NCBI GenBank assembly: GCA_020846875.1
Contig: JADLDB010000040.1
Coordinates: 1-52,809 of the forward strand
Origin: Myxococcales bacterium
Lineage (GTDB): Bacteria > Myxococcota > Myxococcia > Myxococcales > Myxococcaceae
DNA length: 52,809 bases
Direction of reading: 5' to 3'
Position 1 is the stretch's first letter, and each line of letters starts with the position of its first letter. Below are positions 22,540 through 32,289 of this stretch, in pieces. Below the pieces are notes generated by a model that was not told where the DNA came from, made no database searches, and was given only the letters and a program-made list of their open reading frames with translations. A program made the translations under genes and the position numbers.

Positions 22540-24356
22540 GGCGCCCCCTTCACGACGATCAGCGGCCGTCCGGGATCGGCGGTGCGGCTCCCGCGGTCGA
22601 TCACCTGGCCACCTGCCCGCACCTCGAACTCGAAGCGGTGACGCAGCTCCGTCGATCCGCCGGCGGGCGTCACCAGGCGGAAGGGGCGGGTGGCGGACTC
22701 GGCGGCGGTCCGCTCCTCGCTGCCCACGCGGATCACCGCGTCCGCCGGGTAGCCCTGGAAGGAGACGAGCGAGGGCTTGAGCGGCGCGACCAGCAGCACG
22801 TCCTCGCCGGGCCTCACCTCGACGCTGATCGCCTTGCCTTCCGGCTCGCAGGCCAGATCGCAGGTGACGGTGAAGCGGTGCCTGCCGGGCAGCAGCTTGA
22901 GCTGGTGCCGGGACAGGGCGTCGACGCTCCGCGCGCCCTCGTCCACCTTCACGTAGCCAAACGGGCGGACCACCACCGCCACGTCGATCGGCTCGGCGGT
23001 GGGCTTGGGGGGGATCTTCTCGCCTCGTGGCTGCCCCGTCGGGTTGCCCGTCTCCCCAGGGTGCTTCACCGGCTCCGGCGGGTCGTCCTCGAGCGGCTGC
23101 TCCGGCGTCAGCGGCGGGGCCGGGGCCGGCGGCCACTTCACCGACGCGAACAGCACCTGGGCAGGATCGATCCGGGTGACGAGCGCGAAGTCCGGCGCCC
23201 GGGTGGCCACGTCCACCCCGCGCGCCACGCTCATCAGCACGATGAAGCCCAGGCCCAGGCCGAGCGCGAGCCGCCTCAGGCGACGGGTCCGCTGCTCACG
23301 CAGCTTGCGGGCCTTCATCTGCCCCAGCAGCTCCACCGCGCGCCCGTTGGAGGGCTCGTGGGCCAGCACCTGGTTGAGCGCGGACAGGGCCCGGGCCGGC
23401 TTCTTCTCGGCGATGAAGCGCTCGGCGCGCTCGAGCAGCGACCTGGTGATCCGCGGCCCCAGCGCCTTCCGGTAGCCCTTCGGCTCGAGGAAGAAGTCCT
23501 TCAGCTCCTCGTGCGGGCGGGTGAGGCCGAGGCTTGCCAGGTAGTCCGCCAGCGCGTCGCGAAGCTTCACCGCCGAGGGGTAGCGGGCCGACGGCTGGCG
23601 CTGCAGGCAGGTGCCGATGATCTCTGCCAGCTCGTCTGACACCGTGGGCACCACCTGCCGCGGATCGTCGTACACGCAGTCGAGGATCTTCTTCAGCGTG
23701 GCGGTGGTGTTGGGCGCGGTGAACGGCAGCTTCCCGGTGGCGAACAGGTACAGCATGGTGCCCAGCGAGAAGACGTCTGCCTCCGCGCCGGACGCCTCGC
23801 CCTCGATGATCTCCGGCGCCATGTGCGCGGGGGATCCGACCAGCGCGCCGGTCAGGGTCATCTTCTCGTCGCGATCGAGGATCTTCGCGATCCCGAAGTC
23901 CATCAGCTTGAGCACCCCGTCCTGCCGGACCATCACGTTCTCGGGCTTCAAGTCCCGGTGGAGGATCCCGCTGTCGTGCGCGTGCGACAGCGCCGAGGAG
24001 ATCTCGTGCACCACCATCGCCGCCACCTCCGGGGGCTGCAGCGAGTCGTCGGCGATGAACTGCCGCAGCGTGTGCCCGCGGATGTACTCGGTGACGATGA
24101 AGGCCTCGGTCGCCGACTCGCCCGCGTAGTCGAACACCTCGAGGATGTTCGGGTGGTGCAGCCGCGCCACCGCCTTGGCCTCGCGCTCCAGCCGCTTGCG
24201 AGACTCCACCTTGTTGGCCAGGTGCGGGTGCAGCACCTTCACCGCCACCTCACGATCGAGCGCCGTGTCGAGGCCCTTGTAGACCACGCTCATCCCGCCC
24301 TGGCCCAACTGCTCCAGGATCCGGTAGCGGCCGATCTGGCGCCCGACGAGTGACAA
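22536..24356 (-). CDS. Transmembrane Ser/Thr protein kinase with PEGA-like C-terminus
   Basis: 606 residues from a TTG at 24356, chosen because GGGAG lies seven bases upstream; a TTG at 24362 is too close to it. Hanks-type kinase domain 10-275: Gly loop 'LGQGGMSVVYKG', 'EVAVKVL' (Lys40), 'HRDLKPENVMV' (Asp135), 'LMDFGIAK' (Asp153) and 'GSPAHMAPEII'. All catalytic residues are intact, so it should phosphorylate Ser/Thr. A helical region follows, then one membrane segment ('ALGLGLGFIVLMSVA', near 390) and a proline-rich linker. The extracytoplasmic part is PEGA-like ('FGYVKVDEGARSVDAL', 'GRHRFTVTC'). Probably coupled functionally to the downstream FHA-type activator. Confidence 0.93.
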   Translation of the reverse strand: MSLVGRQIGRYRILEQLGQGGMSVVYKGLDTALDREVAVKVLHPHLANKVESRKRLEREAKAVARLHHPNILEVFDYAGESATEAFIVTEYIRGHTLRQFIADDSLQPPEVAAMVVHEISSALSHAHDSGILHRDLKPENVMVRQDGVLKLMDFGIAKILDRDEKMTLTGALVGSPAHMAPEIIEGEASGAEADVFSLGTMLYLFATGKLPFTAPNTTATLKKILDCVYDDPRQVVPTVSDELAEIIGTCLQRQPSARYPSAVKLRDALADYLASLGLTRPHEELKDFFLEPKGYRKALGPRITRSLLERAERFIAEKKPARALSALNQVLAHEPSNGRAVELLGQMKARKLREQRTRRLRRLALGLGLGFIVLMSVARGVDVATRAPDFALVTRIDPAQVLFASVKWPPAPAPPLTPEQPLEDDPPEPVKHPGETGNPTGQPRGEKIPPKPTAEPIDVAVVVRPFGYVKVDEGARSVDALSRHQLKLLPGRHRFTVTCDLACEPEGKAISVEVRPGEDVLLVAPLKPSLVSFQGYPADAVIRVGSEERTAAESATRPFRLVTPAGGSTELRHRFEFEVRAGGQVIDRGSRTADPGRPLIVVKGAP

Positions 24357-24391
24357 CTTCAATCTCCCAAGCAAATGGCCATGGCCGTCAT

Positions 24392-24410
24392 CGGTGTCGG
24401 TGCGACACCG
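24392..24410. promoter_or_regulatory. 8-bp inverted repeat upstream of the kinase gene
   Basis: CGGTGTCG and CGACACCG separated by GTG, a perfect 8-bp palindrome, ending 36 bp before the kinase start codon. It could be an operator or a stable hairpin in the mRNA leader. The sequence is not one I recognise. Confidence 0.35.
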
Positions 24411-24493
24411 GAGCCTATGACGCGAACGCCACGGTTCACCAGCCCGTCGTGACACGTGCGTCAGATGGACCGCTACAGGTATGACTTGGGTGG

Positions 24494-24940
24494 TCAGGGC
24501 CTGCGGCGGGAGGAGATCCGCCCGAGGAGGTGCTCGAGGACCTGCTCGCGGCTGACGGACCGGCGCGGCGCCTCGCTGGCCTGGGCCAGTTGGAAGAGCT
24601 CGGCAAGGCGCTCCTTCACCAGCTCGAGCTGAGGCTTGTCGGAGAGCAGCCGGCGGTAGAGCGCGATGGCGCCGGCGAAGTCACCGCGAGCGGCCCTCGC
24701 TTCGGCTTCGTGCATGGGCGAGGCGAAGACGCCGGAAGGCTCACTGGAGATCGGCGCGCGGGCAGTGAGATCCTGCGGAGACACGTTGGCTTCGAGCTGC
24801 GCGAGGCGGGCCGCGAGCCCTGGATCGTCGGGGAAGGCAGCGGCCAGCGCGCGCAGCTCGTCCAGGGCCGCGGCCAGCTCTCCGCGCTTGAGCGCGCGCT
24901 CGGCTCTCGACTCGTGGGCCTGGCGTTCCAAAGGAGACAT
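24494..24940 (-). CDS. Small TPR-like protein
   Basis: 148 residues, no signal peptide. Two helical TPR-like parts: 'RAERALKRGELAAALDELRAL' (trimmed) near the N-terminus and 'ARAARGDFAGAIALYRRLL' in the middle, then 'KPQLELVKERLAELFQLAQA'. The C-terminal stretch 'VSREQVLEHLLGRISSRR' is basic. Such small TPR proteins usually mediate protein contacts. The gene lies 137 bp upstream of the kinase gene in the same direction and may be read with it, although the gap contains a palindrome and probably its own promoter. ATG start. Divergent from the next gene to the right. Confidence 0.7.
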   Translation of the reverse strand: MSPLERQAHESRAERALKRGELAAALDELRALAAAFPDDPGLAARLAQLEANVSPQDLTARAPISSEPSGVFASPMHEAEARAARGDFAGAIALYRRLLSDKPQLELVKERLAELFQLAQASEAPRRSVSREQVLEHLLGRISSRRRP

Positions 24941-25012
24941 GGGCGTGGCGACCGACTCTTAAACCAAACGGCCAGCCGCGGGCAGGCGCTCGTCGTGGCA
25001 TAACCGGCGGCA

Positions 25013-25660
25013 GTGTCGCCGCTGGTCCTCCTCGCCGTGGTGGGTGCGCTCGACCTGGTGGGGCCGCCCCTGCGCCAGGACGGCTACCAGCTGCGCCCGC
25101 CGCGCCAGTTCCGCATGGCGCGCATGGATCTGTACCACGGCACCCGGGTGGCCACGGTGACGCGCAACACCCAGGCGGCCCGCTACCTCTCCGCGGCGCT
25201 GATGGACGGGGACGGCGAGGACGCGGCGACGATGATGATCTCCATCGTCGAAGAGCCGCTCACCCTGGGGCCTTCCTCGCGCGACGAGGCGTCCACCGCG
25301 GTGCTGCGCCACTTCCGCGACGAGCTGGAGCTGCCCTTCGTGCTGGAGCGCGCCGACGTGAGGACCGGCGCTTCAGCGCGGGTGGAGGTGCTGGGCAGCG
25401 TACGGGAAGGCAGCCAGCTTCGGCGGATCCTGGTGGCCGCGTGGCCGGGGGAGGTGCGGCACGTGGTGGTGCTCTTCTCGGTGCCCTCGGGGCGCTGGGA
25501 GCCGCTCAAGGCCGCGCTCGACGAGTCCCTGGAGAGCGTCAGGCCGGACATCGCGAGCGGCCCGTCGCGCTCGTGGCGCTGGGCCTTCGCCACCTTCATC
25601 CTCGCGCTGCTGGCCCTGTCCATCGGCCTGTGGCGCCGTCGCCAGCAGCGGCTGAGGTGA
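25013..25660 (+). CDS. Hypothetical protein with N-terminal hydrophobic and C-terminal membrane segments
   Basis: 215 residues from a GTG. The N-terminus 'SPLVLLAVVGALDLVGPP' is a weak signal sequence. The central domain is alpha/beta ('MMISIVEEPLTLGPSSRDE', 'RRILVAAWPGEVRHVVVLFS'). A final membrane segment ('AFATFILALLALSIGLW') is followed by basic residues, which would anchor it with the domain outside the cytoplasm. Family not recognised. Its stop abuts the end of a convergent gene with no gap (25660/25661). Confidence 0.65.
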   Translation: MSPLVLLAVVGALDLVGPPLRQDGYQLRPPRQFRMARMDLYHGTRVATVTRNTQAARYLSAALMDGDGEDAATMMISIVEEPLTLGPSSRDEASTAVLRHFRDELELPFVLERADVRTGASARVEVLGSVREGSQLRRILVAAWPGEVRHVVVLFSVPSGRWEPLKAALDESLESVRPDIASGPSRSWRWAFATFILALLALSIGLWRRRQQRLR

Positions 25661-26176
25661 CTACTTCTCGTCCTTCTCCACGGTCACGCTGGTGACGCCG
25701 AGCTCCTGGGTGCCGCGGAGGATCTTGATCTCCCACCTGCCCGGCTTGGTCAACGAGTAGCCGCGCCAGGTGCGGGTGCGGGCCAGCCCCTGAATGGTGA
25801 CGTCCACCGTGCTGCGCACCTGCCCCTCGTGGAGGTACTGGATGGAGACGTCTTCGTACTTGCCGTCCCTGGGGCAGAACCACAGCGTCCAGGCGAAGAC
25901 GGTGGTGCCCTTCTTCACCGGGCCGGTGACGGGCTCGATGCAGGTGTTGGCGGTAGGGCTGCCCTTGGTGTTGTCCACCTTCATGCAGGGGGTGAGCTCG
26001 AGCAGCGCCGGGCCGCGATCCTTCCCGTTCTCCTGGTAGTCCATCACCCGCTTGATCTCGTCGGCGGGCGGCGGTGGCGCGGGTGGGGCACCGGGCGCGG
26101 CGGGGGCGGCTCCCTGGGCCAGAGTGAGCGACGACACGACGGCAGCGCACGACAGCGCGAGGCGAAGCGACTTCAT
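25661..26176 (-). CDS. Exported hypothetical protein
   Basis: 171 residues from an ATG at 26176 with GGGGGA about ten bases upstream. Signal peptide ('LRLALSCAAVVSSLTLAQG'), a short Pro/Ala-rich linker, then a compact beta-rich domain with two conserved-looking Cys ('ELTPCMKVDN', 'TANTCIEPVTGPVKKGTTV') and 'YSLTKPGRWEIKILRGTQEL' (trimmed), which resembles an Ig-like fold. Periplasmic or surface location inferred. No recognised family. Divergent from lepA across 108 bp. Confidence 0.7.
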   Translation of the reverse strand: MKSLRLALSCAAVVSSLTLAQGAAPAAPGAPPAPPPPADEIKRVMDYQENGKDRGPALLELTPCMKVDNTKGSPTANTCIEPVTGPVKKGTTVFAWTLWFCPRDGKYEDVSIQYLHEGQVRSTVDVTIQGLARTRTWRGYSLTKPGRWEIKILRGTQELGVTSVTVEKDEK

Positions 26177-26284
26177 TTCAGTGAGTCCCCCTGTTGGGCC
26201 AGAACGTCGCCCGGGAGAATGCCTCAGGTGGGCAGGGGAGCAATGGATTTCAGGCAGGGCGGATGCTAGGGGGCGCGAGCCCTC

Positions 26285-28096
26285 ATGCCGCACGAGAACG
26301 CGCACCTCCGGAACTTCTCGATCATCGCGCACATCGATCACGGGAAGTCCACGCTGGCCGATCGGCTGCTCGAGAAGACCGGGACCGTCACCGAACGCCA
26401 GAAGCAGGCCCAGTTCCTCGACAACATGGAGCTGGAGCGCGAGCGCGGCATCACCATCAAGGCCCAGACGGTGCGCATGAAGTACAAGGCGCAGGACGGG
26501 AAGGACTACGTCCTCAACCTGATCGACACGCCCGGGCACGTGGACTTCGCCTACGAGGTGAGCCGATCCCTGGCCGCCTGCGAAGGCGCCCTGCTGGTGG
26601 TGGACGCCACCCAGGGCGTGGAGGCCCAGACGCTGGCCAACGTGTACATGGCCATCGAGCACAACCTCGAGATCATCCCGGTGATCAACAAGATCGACCT
26701 CCCGTCGGCCGACGTGGAGCGCACCCGCGCCGAGATCGAGGACGTGATCGGCCTGGACGCGTCGGTCGCCGTGCCGGTGTCCGCCAAGGAAGGCGTCAAC
26801 ATCGACCAGCTCCTCGAGGCGATCGTCAAGGTCGTCCCGCCTCCGAAGGGCAGCCAGGCGGAGCCCTTGAAGGCCCTGGTCTTCGACAGCTGGTACGACA
26901 ACTACCGCGGCGTGGTGATGCTGATCCGCGTGCTGGAAGGCAGCATCGCCCTCAAGCAGAAGATCAAGCTCTGGTCGAACAACAAGGAGTTCGAGGTCCA
27001 GGAGCTCGGCGTGATCGCGCCCTTCGCCACGCCGGTGAAGCAGCTCATCGCCGGCGAGGTGGGGATCCTGGTCGCCAACGTCAAGGAGCTGGCCGACGCC
27101 AAGGTGGGCGACACCGTCACCCTGGCCGCGCGCCCCACCACCGCGCCCTTCCCCGGCTTCAAGGAAGTCAAGCCGATGGTCTTCTCGGGCGTCTTCCCGG
27201 TGGACGCGGCGGACTACGACAACCTGCGCGACGCGCTGGTGAAGCTGCGGCTCAACGACTCGGCCTTCACCTACGAGCCGGAGACGTCAGGCGCGCTGGG
27301 CTTCGGCTTTCGCTGCGGCTACCTGGGCCTGCTGCACATGGAGATCGTCCAGGAGCGCCTCGAGCGCGAGTACAACCTGAACCTGATCACCACCGCGCCG
27401 TCGGTCGTCTACAAGGTCTTCCCCCACGGGAAGGAGCCGTTCTTCATCGACAACCCGGCCAAGCTGCCGCCGGTGCAGAACATCGATCACCTCGAAGAGC
27501 CGTTCCTGACCTGCCACATCCACGTGCCCAACGATCACCTGGGCGCGATCCTGAAGCTGTGCCAGGAGCGGCGCGGTATTCAGAAGGCGATCGACTACCT
27601 GGGCACCAGCGGCACGCGGGTGCGCGTCACCTATGAAATGCCGCTGGCCGAAGTGGTGTTCGACTTCTTCGACAAGATGAAGAGCGTCAGCCGCGGGTAT
27701 GCGTCGATGGACTACGAGATGGCCGGGTTCCGCACCAGCGACCTGGTGAAGCTGGACATCTTGATCAACGGCGACCCGGTGGACGCGCTGTCGATCATCG
27801 TCCACAAGGAGAACGCGTACCACCGCGGCCTCGAGGTCTGCCAGAAGCTCAAGGAAGTGATCCCCAAGCAGATGTTCGAGGTGGCGATCCAGGCGGCGAT
27901 CGGCTCGCGGGTGATCGCCCGCACCACCGTGTCGGCCATGCGCAAGAACGTGCTCGCCAAGTGCTACGGCGGCGACATCAGCCGCAAGCGCAAGCTGCTC
28001 GAGAAGCAGAAGGAAGGGAAGAAGCGGATGAAGGCGGTGGGCAACGTGGAGATCCCCCAGGAGGCCTTCCTCGCGGTCCTGAAGAGCGAGAACTGA
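26285..28096 (+). CDS. lepA: Elongation factor 4 (back-translocating GTPase LepA)
   Basis: 603 residues, standard size. The GTPase domain has '[16 protein letters not shown]' (P-loop), the switch region '[15 protein letters not shown]', '[19 protein letters not shown]' and 'NKIDLP'. The EF-G-like domains and the LepA-specific C-terminus ('[23 protein letters not shown]', split here, near 560-582) complete it. LepA binds ribosomes and affects translocation and ribosome assembly. It is followed after 10 bp by lepB, the classical lepA-lepB order. ATG start. Confidence 0.98.
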   Translation: MPHENAHLRNFSIIAHIDHGKSTLADRLLEKTGTVTERQKQAQFLDNMELERERGITIKAQTVRMKYKAQDGKDYVLNLIDTPGHVDFAYEVSRSLAACEGALLVVDATQGVEAQTLANVYMAIEHNLEIIPVINKIDLPSADVERTRAEIEDVIGLDASVAVPVSAKEGVNIDQLLEAIVKVVPPPKGSQAEPLKALVFDSWYDNYRGVVMLIRVLEGSIALKQKIKLWSNNKEFEVQELGVIAPFATPVKQLIAGEVGILVANVKELADAKVGDTVTLAARPTTAPFPGFKEVKPMVFSGVFPVDAADYDNLRDALVKLRLNDSAFTYEPETSGALGFGFRCGYLGLLHMEIVQERLEREYNLNLITTAPSVVYKVFPHGKEPFFIDNPAKLPPVQNIDHLEEPFLTCHIHVPNDHLGAILKLCQERRGIQKAIDYLGTSGTRVRVTYEMPLAEVVFDFFDKMKSVSRGYASMDYEMAGFRTSDLVKLDILINGDPVDALSIIVHKENAYHRGLEVCQKLKEVIPKQMFEVAIQAAIGSRVIARTTVSAMRKNVLAKCYGGDISRKRKLLEKQKEGKKRMKAVGNVEIPQEAFLAVLKSEN

Positions 28097-28106
28097 AGGC
28101 CCGCCC

Positions 28107-29444
28107 ATGGCCGAGACCACCGCCGAGAAGCCGTCCGCCGAGCCAACCTCGTTGGCGCGGGTGGTGCGCGCCAGGCTGACGCCCGGGGAAGTGAAGGCGC
28201 TGGACAAGTGGCGCTGGCACGATCGCCTGGTCAGCCTGTGGGCGCCGGTGACGGTGCTGGCGCTGATCTTCTTCGTCTACCTGGCGATCGTCGAGTCGGT
28301 GGTCTGCACCTACCTGTGGCTGCAGCCGGTGATGCAGGCGGTAGGGCTGATCTGCTTCTTCTGGTGGGCCGCGCTGGTGGTGGCCCGCTACACGCTGCGG
28401 AAGTGGGACGCGGCGCGCAAGGCCCGCTACCAGGCCGAAGAGGTGCTGGCCCACGTCGAGAGCGCCACCGACAAGCACAAGGCCGAGCTCAAGGACAAGG
28501 CCTTCGAGGAGCTCAGCGGCTCCTGCGCCGACCTGGTGAAGGCGTTTCCTTCCCCGGGCGCGCAGATCGCCGAGGCCACCAAGAAGCTGGAGGCCGTCGC
28601 CGACCGGCACTTGTCCCGCTTCCGGAAGGGCGGCTTCCTCGACTTCACCGGCGGCTTCACCCGCGCCTTGCTGATCGCGCTCGCCTTCCGCGCGGTGCTG
28701 GTCGAGCCGTTCAAGATCCCCTCGGGCTCGATGATCCCCACCCTGGAGATCGGCGATCAGATCTTCGTCAACAAGTTCATCTACGGGGTGCGCCTGCCCT
28801 TCACCAACTACGTGCCCTTCGTGCTGATCCGCCCGCCGAAGCGCGGCGACGTGATCGTCTTCAACAACCCGGTGCAGCCCGAGGTGGACTACATCAAGCG
28901 GGTGGTGGGCGTGCCCGGCGACAAGCTGGAGTTCACCGACGACGCAGTGCTGCTCAACGGCGTGGCCCTGGAGAAGAAGCTCGAGACGCCCACCTACAAG
29001 TTCTGGGATCAACCGCGGGTCAATGAGCCGCTCTTCTTTGACGGGATCAAGCGCTGGTTCATCGACGACTGGACCCAGACCCGGGAGACGCTCTACCGCG
29101 AGACGCTGGACGGCCAGCCCCACTACATCCTCGAGGAACCGGAGCACCGCCGGGCCACGCTGGCTGGGATGCGCGAGCGCTTGATCGTCGTGCCCGAAGG
29201 CTCGGTCTTCGTGATGGGCGACAACCGCAACCACAGCCTCGACGGGCGCTTTGGACTGGGCGGGCCGCAGAACAAGCCGGAGTTCGTCCCGTACGGGAAC
29301 ATCAAGGGCAAGGCCACGGTGATCTGGCTGTCGCTCGCCCGGGGCGGCTTCTTGAGCTCCCTCTTCGGCGGCACCGGCATCACGTACAGCCGCTTCTTCA
29401 AGCCCGTCACCCTGTGCGGCAGCGAGCCGCCGAAGACCGAGTAG
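28107..29444 (+). CDS. lepB: Signal peptidase I, N-terminally extended
   Basis: 445 residues, well above the roughly 250-325 of most signal peptidases I. The N-terminal region has two membrane segments (about 43-95), then a charged helical section (about 100-175), then a third hydrophobic segment ('ALLIALAFRAVLVEPF'). Catalytic motifs follow: 'IPSGSMIPTL' with nucleophile Ser208 and 'YIKRVVGVPGD' with general base Lys264, then 'VMGDNRNHSLDGR'. It cleaves signal peptides of exported proteins on the outer face of the inner membrane. Coupled to lepA by 10 bp. The extra helical insert between membrane segments is unusual. Confidence 0.96.
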   Translation: MAETTAEKPSAEPTSLARVVRARLTPGEVKALDKWRWHDRLVSLWAPVTVLALIFFVYLAIVESVVCTYLWLQPVMQAVGLICFFWWAALVVARYTLRKWDAARKARYQAEEVLAHVESATDKHKAELKDKAFEELSGSCADLVKAFPSPGAQIAEATKKLEAVADRHLSRFRKGGFLDFTGGFTRALLIALAFRAVLVEPFKIPSGSMIPTLEIGDQIFVNKFIYGVRLPFTNYVPFVLIRPPKRGDVIVFNNPVQPEVDYIKRVVGVPGDKLEFTDDAVLLNGVALEKKLETPTYKFWDQPRVNEPLFFDGIKRWFIDDWTQTRETLYRETLDGQPHYILEEPEHRRATLAGMRERLIVVPEGSVFVMGDNRNHSLDGRFGLGGPQNKPEFVPYGNIKGKATVIWLSLARGGFLSSLFGGTGITYSRFFKPVTLCGSEPPKTE

Positions 29445-29499
29445 CGCCTCAAACGAGTGAGGCTTGACCCTCGTGTTGGGGGCGGGTACTGCCCTCGCC

Positions 29500-29937
29500 A
29501 TGATCCTCCGGCCGAAACCCAGAGGTGCCGTCAACCCGGTCTCGGTGATCATCATCCTCGCGCTGATCGGCCTGGGCTGGTGGCTCTACACCTTCCTGCC
29601 CGTCTACTGGGACAACCTGTCGGTGCGTGAGGCCGCGGGCGCGGCGGCGATCGACTGGCTCAAGGGCGAAGAGTCCGTCAAGGCCACCGTGATGCGCCGG
29701 CTGAACATGGCGACGCCCGAAGGAGTCGTCGGCTGGCACTTCGCGACCGACGAGGAAGGCAACGAGACCAAGGTCCCCGGGCTCGGAGTGGCGGAAGAGG
29801 ACATCACCGTCAACTGGGACGAGGCCAGCCGCACGGTGACCATCCGCATCAGCTACGACCGGGTCGTGGAGATGAAGCCCCTCGACAAGCGCAGGACCGT
29901 CCACTTCGAGGTCGAAAAGAAGACGAAGCTCCAGTAG
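29500..29937 (+). CDS. Small single-pass membrane protein
   Basis: 145 residues from the ATG at 29500; a TTG at 29464 would add 12 residues without improving the signal anchor. One membrane segment near the N-terminus ('[19 protein letters not shown]'), followed by a soluble domain with '[18 protein letters not shown]' and strand-like '[18 protein letters not shown]'. Probably anchored in the inner membrane with the domain in the periplasm. It lies between lepB and carA in the same direction, with 55 and 11 bp gaps. Family not recognised; DUF4845-like proteins downstream of lepB in other proteobacteria have a similar layout, but the identity is not shown. Confidence 0.7.
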   Translation: MILRPKPRGAVNPVSVIIILALIGLGWWLYTFLPVYWDNLSVREAAGAAAIDWLKGEESVKATVMRRLNMATPEGVVGWHFATDEEGNETKVPGLGVAEEDITVNWDEASRTVTIRISYDRVVEMKPLDKRRTVHFEVEKKTKLQ

Positions 29938-29948
29938 GTGACGATCTC

Positions 29949-31082
29949 GTGGCTTCAGTGAAAGCGGCCCTGCTCGCGTTGGCTGACGGTGCGACCTTCG
30001 AGGGCCGCACCTTCGGGGCCGTGGACGAGGTGGTGGGCGAGGTGGTCTTCAACACCTCCATGTTCGGCTACCAGGAGATCCTCACCGATCCCTCCTACGT
30101 CGGGCAGATCGTCACCATGGCCTACCCCCACATAGGGAACGTCGGCGCCAACGCGCAGGACGAGGAGTCGGCCCGGCCCCACGCCGTCGGAATGGTGGTC
30201 CGCGAGTACTCGGCGCCCTCCAGCTGGCGCGCTGCTGAGTCGCTCGACGCGTACCTCGCCCGCTGGAAGATCGCCGGCCTCGAAGGACTCGACACCCGCC
30301 GCCTGGTCCGGCACCTGCGCACCCACGGCGCCCAGATGGGCGTGCTGTCCACCAGCCGGAGCGCGAGGGCGCTGGTGGACAAGGCGCGGGCCGCGCCGGG
30401 CATGGAAGGGCGCGATCTCGCCACCGGGATCTCCACCCGGGCGGTGTACGAGTGGTCGAAGCCGACCCCCAACGTGCTGGGCGGAGCCGCACCACCTCCC
30501 GTCGCCCCGCGCTTCCACGTGGTGGCCGTCGACTATGGCCTGAAGAAGGCCATGCTGCAGTTCCTGGTCGACGTCGGCTGCCGCGTCACGGTCGTGCCCG
30601 CCTGGGCCACCGCCGAAGAGATCCTCGCGAAGCGGCCTGACGGCGTGTTCCTCACCAACGGCCCGGGCGACCCCGCGGCGGTGAAGGGCGCCGACGTCAC
30701 TGTCGCGGCACTCCTGGGCAAGGTGCCCGTCTTCGGGATCTGCCTGGGCCACCAGATCCTCGCCCGCGCGCTGGGAGGGAAGACCTGGAAGATGAAGTTC
30801 GGCCACCGCGGCGCCAACCAACCGGTGAAGGATTTCTCCACCGGGAAGGTAGAGATCACCGCGCAGAACCACGGCTTCGCGGTGGACGCGAAGAGCCTCG
30901 AAGGCAAGGCGATCGTCACCCACCTCAACTTGAACGATCAGACCGTCGAAGGCCTGGCCGTGCCCGACGCCCGCGCCTTCAGCGTGCAGTACCACCCCGA
31001 GGCCTCGCCGGGCCCGCACGACGCCCGCTACCTCTTTGGCCGCTTCGCCCGGCTGATGGGCGGAGAGCCGCTGCCCCGATGA
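29949..31082 (+). CDS. carA: Carbamoyl-phosphate synthase small (glutaminase) subunit
   Basis: 377 residues, the usual size. N-terminal CarA domain with '[20 protein letters not shown]' and '[19 protein letters not shown]' (split motif). The C-terminal class I glutamine amidotransferase has '[17 protein letters not shown]' with the nucleophilic Cys, '[10 protein letters not shown]', and '[14 protein letters not shown]' with the His-Glu pair. It supplies ammonia to CarB for carbamoyl phosphate, the precursor of pyrimidines and arginine. carB is not in the window. GTG start; the stop overlaps the next ATG (ATGA). Confidence 0.97.
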   Translation: MASVKAALLALADGATFEGRTFGAVDEVVGEVVFNTSMFGYQEILTDPSYVGQIVTMAYPHIGNVGANAQDEESARPHAVGMVVREYSAPSSWRAAESLDAYLARWKIAGLEGLDTRRLVRHLRTHGAQMGVLSTSRSARALVDKARAAPGMEGRDLATGISTRAVYEWSKPTPNVLGGAAPPPVAPRFHVVAVDYGLKKAMLQFLVDVGCRVTVVPAWATAEEILAKRPDGVFLTNGPGDPAAVKGADVTVAALLGKVPVFGICLGHQILARALGGKTWKMKFGHRGANQPVKDFSTGKVEITAQNHGFAVDAKSLEGKAIVTHLNLNDQTVEGLAVPDARAFSVQYHPEASPGPHDARYLFGRFARLMGGEPLPR

Positions 31083-31738
31083 CTCCCGCTCAACGCGCCC
31101 CCTGGACCTTCCTGGAGGAGCTGATCACCTGGGCCACCCCCGAGGCCCACAAGGCGGATCTGCTGGAGGCGAAGAAGGGCTTCTTCGCGCGAACGGGCGA
31201 GGTCTTCGACGACGATCGGCAGCTCGAGCAGCGCATGGCGGCCTTCCTCGAGCACTACGTGTGCGATCGCCCGGCGCCGCACCTCGGCCGCACGCCTGCG
31301 CGCGCCCGCTACGAAGAGGCGCTCCGGCAGGAGACCCCCGAGCGCGCCGCCGCCTTCCGCCCCTTCTCCGAGACGGTGCACGGCCTGTTCGAGGTGCGCC
31401 GCATGGGGCAGAGCGAGGTGCGCCTGAAAGGCCTCTTCTCCGGCATCGACTTCGACGTGGCCGAGCGCCGCCAGCTGGTGGGCCTGGCGGTGGGCGACGT
31501 GCTGGAGTGCCGCCTCATCCCCTTCGCCGGGCTGCTCCACTTCTCGTCCACCTGGTGCTTTCACCCCCACGAGGCCGCCGGGTTGATCCGCGCGGAGGCC
31601 AGGCGCCGCCTCGAGCTCTCCGACAAGGCCAGCGAGACCGAGCTGGCCCAGGAGTGCGCCCAGCGGAGCCTCAAGGTGGAGCGCTACCGGCAGATCGCCG
31701 TGGAGAAGATCTACGAGTTCAGCGGCCGGGTCGGCTGA
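31079..31738 (+). CDS. Conserved hypothetical protein coupled to carA
   Basis: 219 residues, cytoplasmic, mixed alpha/beta. Visible segments include '[21 protein letters not shown]' (trimmed), '[20 protein letters not shown]' and '[20 protein letters not shown]'. I do not recognise a characterised family. The ATG overlaps the carA stop by four bases, so it is translated with carA; that does not prove a role in nucleotide metabolism. The gene ends 8 bp from a convergent PilZ gene. Confidence 0.75.
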   Translation: MTPAQRAPWTFLEELITWATPEAHKADLLEAKKGFFARTGEVFDDDRQLEQRMAAFLEHYVCDRPAPHLGRTPARARYEEALRQETPERAAAFRPFSETVHGLFEVRRMGQSEVRLKGLFSGIDFDVAERRQLVGLAVGDVLECRLIPFAGLLHFSSTWCFHPHEAAGLIRAEARRRLELSDKASETELAQECAQRSLKVERYRQIAVEKIYEFSGRVG

Positions 31739-31746
31739 TGGCCCCT

Positions 31747-32133
31747 TCAGCGCCCGTCGAGCAGCTCGAGGAAGTCGCGCAGCCGCTCCAGCTCATCGTC
31801 GGGCATCTCGTCGAACTCCAGCGCGAAGCCCTGCGCCATCACCGTCACGTGATCGACCGAGCCGTGGCGCAGGTCGCGCCGCGAAGTGCCGTAGCGGGCC
31901 ACCTTCGCGTGCGCCATCCAGGGATCCCCGCCGGGCAACGGCAGGCCCAGGGTGGCACCGTCTCCCACCTGCAGATCCTCCAGGCCCGCCGACTCCTCGA
32001 CGAAGGCCCCGCCTTCGGAGATCTCCAGCACCCGCGCCTTCGCCGGCGCCCCCGCGTCCGTCTCCAACTGGGCGTACAACTCGCAGCGATAGCGGACCGG
32101 CCGGGGATTCCTCACGGTGGCGATTCTGACCAC
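31747..32133 (-). CDS. PilZ domain protein
   Basis: 128 residues from a GTG at 32133, chosen for a GGAGG nine bases upstream; an upstream GTG at 32187 adds 18 Cys/Arg-rich residues of doubtful coding quality. The PilZ features are Arg-rich 'NPRPVRYRCELYAQ' and 'VLEISEGGAFVE', where the usual D/N-x-S-x-x-G reads E-I-S-E-G-G. PilZ domains bind cyclic di-GMP, which regulates motility, polysaccharide and adhesion. The Glu substitution may weaken binding. Divergent from a second PilZ gene. Confidence 0.8.
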   Translation of the reverse strand: MVRIATVRNPRPVRYRCELYAQLETDAGAPAKARVLEISEGGAFVEESAGLEDLQVGDGATLGLPLPGGDPWMAHAKVARYGTSRRDLRHGSVDHVTVMAQGFALEFDEMPDDELERLRDFLELLDGR

Positions 32134-32188
32134 ACTGGAAGCGCCTCCGCAGCACCGTGGTGTGCGCGCGTGTCGGCAACTCCCCACC

Positions 32189-32218
32189 TTGACGCCCTTC
32201 TTCGCCGCTCCTTAGCAT
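32189..32218 (+). promoter_or_regulatory. Candidate sigma-70-type promoter for the downstream PilZ gene
   Basis: TTGACG at 32189-32194 and TAGCAT at 32213-32218 with an 18-bp spacer (or TTAGCA with 17 bp). It lies about 70 bp upstream of the PilZ start at 32290, in an unusually AT-rich patch for this window. Confidence 0.45.
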
Positions 32219-32289
32219 TTTGGCCGAAGTGAACGCGCCATTCCGGGGGGAGCGCAGGGACGTCGGCTTGCGTCGTTCGGAGGGCAGAG

